Origin: Arenibacter algicola
GTDB taxonomy: Bacteria > Bacteroidota > Bacteroidia > Flavobacteriales > Flavobacteriaceae
Assembly (NCBI RefSeq): GCF_000733925.1
Contig: NZ_JPOO01000003.1
Location: forward strand, 620,001-684,000
Length of the DNA: 64,000 nt
Reading direction: 5' to 3'
Shown here: piece by piece, positions 17,578 through 24,296 of the stretch
Numbering within the stretch: the stretch's first letter is position 1
Layout: each line of letters starts with the position of its first letter
Translations under genes and position numbers: made by a program
Notes under the pieces: generated by a model
What the model was told of the DNA's origin: nothing
Databases searched by the model: none
The model's input: the letters and a program-made list of their open reading frames with translations, nothing else

Positions 17578-17928
17578 TTAGTTAAACTGGTGATATTTCA
17601 TTGGAAATTCAGCTATATGAAAAGAAATACAAATAACACCTGTGTTTTCCCTTCCAAGTGATATTTTAATATATATTTCTTCGCCTTTTAGTCTCCTACC
17701 AAAGACCCACATCTCACTACCAATAAATTGGCTTTCTTCGAGTGGACCTTCGCAGTAATCTTCAAGTTCTAATTTTTCTAGAACTTTTTTTCTTTCGACT
17801 GGCATCAACTCCAAATCAGCAAGCGTTTGAGTGTTCTTTTCTCTGCCATCAAGAAAAATAACCTCCCAAATTTTCATTTTCTCCTTGAATTCTCGAAGAA
17901 AGTCTTTTACTTGTTGTTTTGTTACCAT
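17578..17928 (-). CDS. MqsR-like toxin of a type II toxin-antitoxin pair
   Basis: 116 residues, no signal peptide. The fold and pattern resemble the MqsR family of RelE-type mRNA interferases: an N-terminal helix (VKDFLREFKEKMKIWEVIFLD), LELMPVERKKVLEKL, then the beta-sheet EEIYIKISL...GVICISFHIAEFPMKY. The pairing with an MqsA-like/Panacea antitoxin 4 bp downstream supports the call. Toxin-first order is the known MqsRA arrangement. It has a near-consensus flavobacterial promoter 18 bp before the ATG. Catalytic residues cannot be assigned with certainty. Confidence 0.75.
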   Translation of the reverse strand: MVTKQQVKDFLREFKEKMKIWEVIFLDGREKNTQTLADLELMPVERKKVLEKLELEDYCEGPLEESQFIGSEMWVFGRRLKGEEIYIKISLGRENTGVICISFHIAEFPMKYHQFN

Positions 17929-17945
17929 GATATAATTTCACAATA

Positions 17946-17973
17946 CAAATATACAAAAAATATTTTAATTCAA
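17946..17973 (-). promoter_or_regulatory. Promoter of the toxin-antitoxin operon
   Basis: On the minus strand TTG (17971-17973), a 17-bp spacer, then TATATTTG (17946-17953). This is an exact match to the Bacteroidota consensus TTG-N17-TAnnTTTG. The predicted start site is about 10 bp before the toxin ATG. Confidence 0.7.
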
Positions 17974-18507
17974 CTTTAAAGTGTATTATATAATTACTAA
18001 CACAATTGTTAATAACTTTATAGTTGTTTTGCACTTTTAGGTGTGACACTTCATTCCACACACATTATGCTTCCCTCCTACGTCGTCGCATAAAAAGTGT
18101 TCCATTAACATTGCAAGAGAAACTTTTGAGATATATTTTTTGGAGCAACTGTAGTAACAACTTTCGCTTTTAAGCAAAGCAAAGTTACATAACCTGCCCG
18201 AATGAATTCGTTCAGGCGGGCGCAGAACATTATAGAACATTTAATGACGTTTTGGCAAATAGCCCAAAATGCATAATTTTCGTATAGCTCCGCTATTTTG
18301 CATAATACCAGATATGGCTTCTTTAGAACCATATCGGCTGGTATTATGTAAAAGAAAATTTTGCCAACAAGTCCAACGGCATCAACCCGCCGAAAAAAAT
18401 AATCACCCACCGGGTAATCCATTTTTATCGCGTATGTAAAAGCTAAATTCAAGACTAAAGTACCTGTCAAAACTAGAGAATCAGGCTATTTTGATCCATT
18501 TAAGGTC
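17974..18507. other. Gene-free island edge with inverted repeats
   Basis: No gene seen. Contains part of the dispersed family (CACACATTATGCTTCCCTCC near 18058), a GC-rich inverted pair CCTGCCCGAATG/CGTTCAGGCGGG (18194-18221) and the long imperfect hairpin at 18301-18348. The composition shifts from AT-rich island to ordinary backbone over this stretch. Confidence 0.6.
18301..18348. repeat. Imperfect inverted repeat resembling a recombination site
   Basis: CATAATACCA-GATATGG (18301-18317) is inverted as CCATATC-GGC-TGGTATTATG (18329-18348): 17 paired bases with three unpaired bases (GGC) on one arm only and an 11-base spacer. One-sided extrahelical bases are a hallmark of integron attC sites, and the flanks TTTTGGCAAAT and TTTTGCCAACA are also inverted. 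Sequence-only suggestion. Confidence 0.45.
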
Positions 18508-19368
18508 TTATAGGTTTTTGGCCTCTTCTATGTAAAAATCTTTTAGATGTTCCTGTCCATAGGTTGGCGCAATATTGTCCTCCGCCATCAGGGTCAGAAA
18601 AAACTCGATAGGGCCATAGGTTTTAACACTTGTGAAAGATCTTAAACACCGAATGCTTAGTTTTCTTGACCAATCGGGTAAATGAACGATTTTTATGGGC
18701 TTGTTCAAAGCGGTCAGGGCGAGTTTGGCAATATCATTAAGACTCAGAACATCGGGGCCTCCAATGGTCAATTCCTTATTGTCATCATCCAAGATATCTA
18801 CAATGGCTCTAGCAAGGTCCGCACCATGGATAGGGTTGAATTTTTGATTGCCAGATCCAAACAAAAACACACGACCCGATTTGGCGATTTGTAAAAAGTG
18901 GCCCATATCTGAAAAGAAACCGTTTGGCCGCACTATGGTATAGTTGAGCCCAGAAGCTTTTAAAGCAGCGACAAACTTCTCTTTGGCTTCAAAAATCTTT
19001 AAATCCCGATATTTGTCGCCATTAATGGCAGAAACGTATACAAAGTGTGCTACACCACTTTTTTTGGCTTCTTCGAGCAAATTCATATTGGCCCTATAAT
19101 CTACATCCATATACGTTAGGCCATCTTTTTGTTTTGTAATGCCGACCGTGGATATTACCGTGTTTATTCCTTTACAAATGTCTCGTAATGTTTCAGGCTT
19201 TGTAGCCTCTGCCTGTTTTATCTCTAAATAGTTTTCATCACTATTTTGCAGCTTATCAGCATTGCGTACAATAGCGATTACCTGATTTTTTTTCTCTAGC
19301 AGTTCTTTTAATATATACTTGCCCAAATAGCCTGTGGCGCCCGCTAATAATATGTTGGTATCTTTCAT
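18508..19368 (-). CDS. NmrA/atypical SDR family NAD(P)-binding protein
   Basis: 286 residues. N-terminal dinucleotide-binding motif LLAGATGYLGKYILKELL (GxxGxxG), then VISTVGITKQKDG, the conserved FVYVSAINGD, and IVRPNGFFSDMG. It lacks the classic Tyr-x-x-x-Lys catalytic pair at the usual place, as in atypical SDRs that act as quinone-type reductases or redox sensors. Substrate unknown. No signal peptide, so cytoplasmic. It stands alone on the minus strand just outside the accessory island. Confidence 0.85.
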   Translation of the reverse strand: MKDTNILLAGATGYLGKYILKELLEKKNQVIAIVRNADKLQNSDENYLEIKQAEATKPETLRDICKGINTVISTVGITKQKDGLTYMDVDYRANMNLLEEAKKSGVAHFVYVSAINGDKYRDLKIFEAKEKFVAALKASGLNYTIVRPNGFFSDMGHFLQIAKSGRVFLFGSGNQKFNPIHGADLARAIVDILDDDNKELTIGGPDVLSLNDIAKLALTALNKPIKIVHLPDWSRKLSIRCLRSFTSVKTYGPIEFFLTLMAEDNIAPTYGQEHLKDFYIEEAKNL

Positions 19369-19440
19369 TTAGGTAACTATATTAACGTGAGTACGATTTA
19401 TATTTAATTGTTAATGAGTTGTTTATGATAATTTTGTCCG

Positions 19441-19505
19441 GTCGAGCGGAGTCGAGACCTCATTGTAAAAGCATTACAGTAAAATAACCTCTCGACTCCG
19501 CTCGA
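19441..19505. repeat. Inverted repeat TCGAGCGGAGTCGAG
   Basis: TCGAGCGGAGTCGAGA (19442-19457) inverted as CTCGACTCCGCTCGA (19491-19505), separated by 33 bp. The same word type (CGAGCGGAGTCGAG) is a common dispersed repeat in flavobacteria. No T run, so not a clear terminator. Confidence 0.65.
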
Positions 19506-19589
19506 GGAGACAATAGCAATTTTTTAATTTGCACGAAATCAATGTCTTGAAATTATTTTCATGTCGAACTCACGTTATATTACGCCGGT

Positions 19590-20060
19590 TTAGTTGAACT
19601 TTCTTTTAAGAATATAGCGGGTAATAAAAATACCGTTGTCATCGTTTTTCCCCGCATCGCTTTCTACGGCACTGGTTATGAACATCAGGTCCCAACCTTT
19701 GGAAAGCATTTCGGTCAATTTTGAAGAAATCAAGGCATCATTGGCGGCTATATTTTGAAACCGGATTCCGCCGAGGTTATAAAAGTTCAATAATTTCGTT
19801 TCTTCAAAATTTTTAAGTCTAATATCTTTTCTTTTCGATTTGTTTCTGGTATTGTTTTCTTCCGTTCTACTAGAGGTAAATTGTTTGTAATCCCTTTCTT
19901 CGTTGGACGAAATTAAACGTGACCGTCCCAGCCCGCTCGGAATGATAGATTCTACACTTGTAATGACCTTGATCTCAAATGCTTGTTTCGATGTTTCCTG
20001 CCCATACATATGTGCTACTGACAATGTAAGTAATGTGACTATTGACGCTAACTTTTTCAT
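19590..20060 (-). CDS. Exported protein of unknown function
   Basis: 156 residues with a signal peptide (MKKLASIVTLLTLSVAHMYG). A basic low-complexity middle (SRTEENNTRNKSKRKDIR) is followed by a C-terminal domain ending AALTEMLSKGWDL-like text: SKLTEMLSKGWDLMFITSA...GIFITRYILKRK. The last part resembles the DUF4177-type pattern (L-x-x-GWxLV...TRYIFKR); this is tentative. Predicted periplasmic. Confidence 0.7.
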   Translation of the reverse strand: MKKLASIVTLLTLSVAHMYGQETSKQAFEIKVITSVESIIPSGLGRSRLISSNEERDYKQFTSSRTEENNTRNKSKRKDIRLKNFEETKLLNFYNLGGIRFQNIAANDALISSKLTEMLSKGWDLMFITSAVESDAGKNDDNGIFITRYILKRKFN

Positions 20061-20092
20061 GTGTTTATTGATTAAATGATTGTATTCTATTG

Positions 20093-20266
20093 TTAATTAA
20101 ATTCTTTCGTTAATAATTGACGGATAATGGTATTGCGTTGCCAGCCTCTATCGTCTTGCCGATGGCTCAGCAAGACAATTGTGGCATCGTGTTCTGGCAC
20201 AAAGCCAATCATGCTATTTAGAATATTCCCTAAATAAGTTTTGGCTCCTAAAATGGATGCATTCAT
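20093..20266 (-). pseudogene. C-terminal remnant of a beta-lactamase-family serine hydrolase
   Basis: A 57-codon frame (MNASILGAKTYLG, then SMIGFVPEHDATIVLLSHRQD) matches the C-terminal end of class C beta-lactamase-like proteins, where a G-x-x-SxxxxxPE-D-TIVVLSN segment is typical. The catalytic Ser and Lys part is absent and no matching upstream sequence remains before the next gene at 20364, so it is a truncated relic. Confidence 0.6.
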
Positions 20267-20363
20267 AATTGATCGTTTTTTGATTATAAATTATGCAGCA
20301 AAGATTCACCGGATTATTGGGCAAATCGTTCTAAATTATAATCTGAAACGAAATAGGCGAGAT

Positions 20364-22139
20364 TTACAATGAGTTGGCTTTCATCCAAGCCCTAGGGGTT
20401 ACCCCTTCTATTTTTTTAAAATAGGTGTTGAATACGGTTTTAGAATTAAAACCACTATCATAAGCCAACCCAAGAATGGTAAGGTGAGAATTATTGGAAT
20501 CGAGTGCTATCAATTTAAAGTGTTTGAGGCGATAAGAATTAACAAAGTCATTAAAATTTACATCAAACGCCTGATTGATCAGAAATGATACTTTATTGTT
20601 GTTCAGCTCCAAAACCTGAGCAACGAACTGTAAGTTTAATTGTGGATTTAAAAAAGGTTCATCTTCCTTAAAATATGAAAGTAATTTGCCTTTTTGTTTC
20701 TTAATTTGGTCTTTATCCAAAACATTTGCCGTTGCTTTCTCTTCATCTTTCTTAGTAGATTTGATATCCGCAGACGATAAATTTGACCGGTGTAGATCTG
20801 TGAAACCATTTATTTTATGCAGGGGCCTCAAGAATGGATCCTGCCTATAGTTAATGATTTGACCGCGTCTTTGGTCGATCATTTCCTTTAAGAGAGAAAA
20901 GGCCGTCCCCGTTTGATGCGAGTTGGCCAAAATAAACACGTCATAAGGTAACAGCATGGTTTTATCTTTACTGAGACTAGACCATTTTTCAATAATTTGA
21001 TGGGGAACGTCAATATGCTTTTCGTTAACAAGGCTAAACAAGAGATTTTTCTCTTCTATTAATGAGGTGTTGTGTATAAATTCCTGAAACTGCTGTTTTT
21101 TGTTCAGCCATATTAAACAAAAGCATTTTAAATGATGCGCTAATTCTAGTTCAGGGTTAAGTGTTAAGGCGTAATCGACATTTTCAAGGGCTTTGTCAAA
21201 TAGGCCTTGAAAATAGTGAATATGGGCCAATGTGTAATGATTGTTTGCAGAAAGCGGATCTACCTCTAAAAGTTTGTTTGCATATGGCAAGGCCATGTCA
21301 AAAAAACCAAGCGCTATGAACAACTCTGTTAAAGCTTCTAAACCGTCAATATGATTGGGGTTAATGGCCAAGACTTTCTTAATATGAATATAGGCATTCT
21401 TAAAATCCCATTCTCCCCACAAAAACTTTCCGACATAAGACAAAGGATATTCCGGTAAAGAGGCGTCTAATTCTTTTGCCATAAGCAAATTGTTGATGGC
21501 CGACTCCATAGCCTCGTCATAAGGAATATAACCCCACATTGCCGATAACCCATAGCATTGTAAATTGGCATAATAGGCCTTGGCGTAATTTTTATCCAAT
21601 GCAATGGCCTTGTTATAGTAGTTTATGGCCTGGTTAAGGCCCTCTGGTGTCCATTTCAATTGAAAAGAACGTCCTTTCAAATACATTTGATAGGCATCTA
21701 CGCTGCTTGTTGGCTGCTCTATTAAATGCTCTTGAATTTCAAAATGCCCAAAATTGTTTCGAACTTCTTCAGCTATTGTTAAACTAATTTCATCCTCTAA
21801 ATCAAAAATATCTATTAATCGCCTATCAAATTTTTTAGACCAATAGTGCGTACCATCTTCAACGTCTATTAATTGGGCCGTTATCCTAACCCTTTCCCGG
21901 GATTTCTTAATGCTTCCTTCAAGAATTGTGCTTACCCCTAGTTGCCCCCCAATTTTTCGGATATCTATATCTTTTCCCTTAAAGGCAAAAGATGAGGTTC
22001 TGGCAATAACCTTAAGTTTGTCAATTTTTGTTAGTGCGTTTATAATTTCTTCAGTGATACCGTCACAGAAATATTCGTTGTCAATATCATTGCTCATATT
22101 AACAAAGGGTAAAACTGCTACTGATTTTTGATTGTTCAA
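20364..22139 (-). CDS. TolB-like/TPR/AraC-type transcriptional regulator
   Basis: 591 residues with an unusual but recurrent flavobacterial layout. The N-terminal domain (about 1-115, SVAVLPFVNMSNDIDNEYFCDGITEEI) is of the TolB-like/FlgO type found beside adenylate-cyclase regulators. Five or more tetratricopeptide-like repeats follow (about 130-330, NQAINYYNKAIALDKNYAKAYY, ALENVDYALTLNPELELAHH). A linker leads to a C-terminal AraC helix-turn-helix (about 490-591, FNDFVNSYRLKHFKLIAL...GLAYDSGFNSKTVFNTYFKKIEGVTPRAW). No membrane segment is seen. It probably senses through the TPR/TolB part and regulates genes by the AraC domain; target unknown. Confidence 0.88.
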   Translation of the reverse strand: MNNQKSVAVLPFVNMSNDIDNEYFCDGITEEIINALTKIDKLKVIARTSSFAFKGKDIDIRKIGGQLGVSTILEGSIKKSRERVRITAQLIDVEDGTHYWSKKFDRRLIDIFDLEDEISLTIAEEVRNNFGHFEIQEHLIEQPTSSVDAYQMYLKGRSFQLKWTPEGLNQAINYYNKAIALDKNYAKAYYANLQCYGLSAMWGYIPYDEAMESAINNLLMAKELDASLPEYPLSYVGKFLWGEWDFKNAYIHIKKVLAINPNHIDGLEALTELFIALGFFDMALPYANKLLEVDPLSANNHYTLAHIHYFQGLFDKALENVDYALTLNPELELAHHLKCFCLIWLNKKQQFQEFIHNTSLIEEKNLLFSLVNEKHIDVPHQIIEKWSSLSKDKTMLLPYDVFILANSHQTGTAFSLLKEMIDQRRGQIINYRQDPFLRPLHKINGFTDLHRSNLSSADIKSTKKDEEKATANVLDKDQIKKQKGKLLSYFKEDEPFLNPQLNLQFVAQVLELNNNKVSFLINQAFDVNFNDFVNSYRLKHFKLIALDSNNSHLTILGLAYDSGFNSKTVFNTYFKKIEGVTPRAWMKANSL

Positions 22140-22580
22140 AGTGTTGATTTGTTAAAACAAATCTATAAAATTAATTACACAAAGAACCCATTCCTCACAG
22201 CTGTCTGACGAACAGGCCCGCCTGAATGGAACGGCCATTTATTCATAACTAGTTTTTGGTTAAAAGAAATTCATGCACCTCACGACAAGTTCGGTGTAAC
22301 TCCCCTCCTACCATCGGCTCCCAAGCTGGCTCGAGCGTCACGCTCGTGCCCATACCATGCCTCTTAATCTTTTCTACTATTCCCCATAATTCCAGTATAC
22401 CTAAATGAATGCCATCATTATCTATTTTATAACCGAATCATCCTTCTCATAGTTCCTTGCGCTGCTATATTTCCAAGCCACTGGGTCCTTAACTAATCCT
22501 TGTTCTACGCAGTTGTTGTGGATATAGTCAATTGTTATTGACAACTTTTACTCAAAGCTGCTCTGTGATACATATTGCTG
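22140..22580. other. Gene-free stretch with dispersed repeat
   Basis: No gene seen. It holds a copy of the dispersed family (ATTCATGCACCTCACGAC near 22268, CCCTCCTACCATCGGCTCC near 22305), a CCCGCCTGAATGGAAC fragment near 22217 and the small hairpin GAGCGTCACGCTC near 22332. Confidence 0.6.
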
Positions 22581-22581
22581 A

Positions 22582-23060
22582 GGGCACGAACCTAAGGGGC
22601 GAGGTATTGAACCTAGATCCCGCCGAAAAAGGCGGGATTAGTTCAACTTGCAATTTTAAGTGCGTCTTACAGACTTCCCAAAATTGAGTTTCAATAATAA
22701 TAGGAATCGACCTAAGGGTCGAGGTATTGAACCTAGATCCCGCCGAAAATGGCGGGATTAGTTCAACTTGCAATTTTAAGTGCGTCTTACAGACTTCTCA
22801 AAATTGAGTTTCACTAATAATAGGAATCGACCCAAGGGCGAGGTATTGAACCTAGATCCCGCCGAAAATGGCGGGATTAGTTCAACTTGCAATTTTAAGT
22901 GCGTCTTACAGACTTCTCAAAATTGAGTTTCACTAATAATAGGAATCGGCCCAAGGGGCGAGGTATTGAACCTAGATCCCGCCGAAAAAGGCGGGATTAG
23001 TTCAACTTGCAATTTTAAGTGCGTCTTACCGACTTCTCAAAATTGAGTTTCACTAATAAT
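22582..23060. repeat. Tandem array of four ~120-bp hairpin repeats
   Basis: Four near-identical units at 119-120 bp period; GAGGTATTGA begins at 22601, 22721, 22840 and 22960. Each unit contains a strong hairpin, TTGAACCTAGATCCCGCC / GGCGGGATTAGTTCAA with loop GAAAAA or GAAAAT, then CTTGCAATTTTAAGTGCG, TCTTAC(A/C)GACTTC and CAAAATTGAGTTTCACTAA. Solo copies lie at 27965-28083 and 29306-29427. The last unit reaches into the 3' end of the DUF6642 gene and supplies its stop codon. There are no unique spacers, so it is not CRISPR. Confidence 0.92.
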
Positions 23061-23652
23061 ACAATCTAAAATCAAGCAATTTGCAGACATTGTAATGTCT
23101 TTGGTGCAATTCTTCTACAACATCCAACATATTATCATCTTCCTTAAACAAGTTAAAGAATGCTTTATCAAGATTTGAGCTACTTAGTCCATTAAATTCA
23201 TTGCCATAGCCAGAAACCGCTTTTGCGTTGGTGATATCCAAAAAATATTGTGCTTCTTCTTCGTCCAGATCCAGCACTTTTGCATTGGAAAAATGTAAGA
23301 TCTTTCCTTTTAACTTTCCTTCAAAAAGTTCTGCAATTTCCTGTAAACTATAGTAGTAGTCATTTAAACAAATACTATTAGCCTCACCCGTCATCACCAA
23401 GTAGATTATTTCATAGTCTTTAAAATGATGATCATCCATGACCAAGGCATTTAAACTGGCTTCTAGCCCTTCAATGGTGTCGCATGTTTTATAAATACTG
23501 GCTACTCCGTACTGCATGGCCAATTGTTCCAGGTTTTTTTGTGCTTCGGTAAGCTTGTCCGTTTCTATGTCAGGAACCCCTTCCAAACAATAAATGAAAT
23601 AATCTGCATCAGTTAATTGCTCTTGGGGCAATTGTCGTCTTTTCTCTAACAA
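23053..23652 (-). CDS. DUF6642-like protein
   Basis: 199 residues, no signal peptide. The pattern FIYCLEG near the start, EIIYLVMTGEAN, YYSLQEIAELFEGKLKGKILHFSNAKVL and AKAVSGYGNEF recalls DUF6642, a cytoplasmic family whose fold hints at a caspase-like or CHAT-like hydrolase (inference; the catalytic His/Cys are not clear here). The start appears to be TTG at 23652; no ATG is available upstream in frame. A good promoter lies 30 bp upstream. The stop codon sits within the flanking 120-bp repeat array, so the C-terminus may have been reshaped by it. Confidence 0.65.
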   Translation of the reverse strand: MLEKRRQLPQEQLTDADYFIYCLEGVPDIETDKLTEAQKNLEQLAMQYGVASIYKTCDTIEGLEASLNALVMDDHHFKDYEIIYLVMTGEANSICLNDYYYSLQEIAELFEGKLKGKILHFSNAKVLDLDEEEAQYFLDITNAKAVSGYGNEFNGLSSSNLDKAFFNLFKEDDNMLDVVEELHQRHYNVCKLLDFRLYY

Positions 23653-23683
23653 GTTTCTGAAATTATGTATAGTATATGAAATA

Positions 23684-23714
23684 CAAAATTACTGTAACTC
23701 TTCTGGTTTTTCAA
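23684..23714 (-). promoter_or_regulatory. Probable promoter of the DUF6642 gene
   Basis: Minus strand TTG (23712-23714), 20-bp spacer, TAATTTTG (23684-23691), matching TTG-N17-23-TAnnTTTG of Bacteroidota. About 30 bp before the TTG start, which supports that start. Confidence 0.55.
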
Positions 23715-24296
23715 CGTTTTCACATAAAATACCGTTTCACGCACATAGCCTTCCCTCCTGCCGTTGGCTCATATAATAGGTTATCAACCTGCCATTATCT
23801 CTATTCCGGCCACTTGGGCCAATAATTGTTCATTCAGCCTTCCGGGATACCCTTCTTTTATTGTTTGAAGACAACCATATCCATCACAATCATAATACTG
23901 TGTGCGGCCAATACCCCAATGTCCAATTCAGCAAATCCCAATCAATAATGATGGGTAACTGCTTATCATTTACCTGAGCTTTTACGCTGATATGTGCGAA
24001 AAGGAATAGTGGAATTATAAATTGAAGCAAAGGGATATGAATAGCTTTATGATAATTTAGGGTTTTAAATGTCCGGTATTTGTTGTTATGCTGCTGCATT
24101 CAATCTTTCTATAAATGTTGATCCTGCTTTTGGTCCTTTAAATGGATAGAACATTACCAATCGGGCCAGGCACCATTATCATTCAAAATAGCTTCCCGTC
24201 GACTTTTGCGTTCCGTTCATCATTTTTAAAAACTATTTCATATTAAAAATGACTTTCTTTACACGAAACACACACTAAAAAAAAAGCCTTACGAAT
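23715..24296. other. Gene-poor stretch before the T9SS gene
   Basis: Contains a dispersed-repeat copy (TTTCACGCACATAGCC near 23738) and the left copy of a 52-bp direct repeat (24110-24161). A 69-codon frame on the minus strand (23890-24099) has a signal-peptide-like segment (HIPLLQFIIPLFLFAHISVKAQ) but then stops; it could be a truncated secreted-protein gene. Not called as a gene. Confidence 0.5.
24110..24161. repeat. Direct repeat flanking the T9SS gene pair, left copy
   Basis: TATAAATGTTGATC...TTTGGTC...GATAGAACATTACCAAT; the same layout recurs at 27702-27752 with about 80 percent identity by eye. The two copies bracket the two-gene unit at 24297-27613. Confidence 0.6.

Noticed and set aside
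22552..22773. 73-codon minus-strand gene with internal repetition
   Set aside because: It is just two 120-bp repeat units read through.
22582..23060. CRISPR array
   Set aside because: The whole 120-bp unit repeats; there are no unique spacers of constant length and no cas genes in the window.
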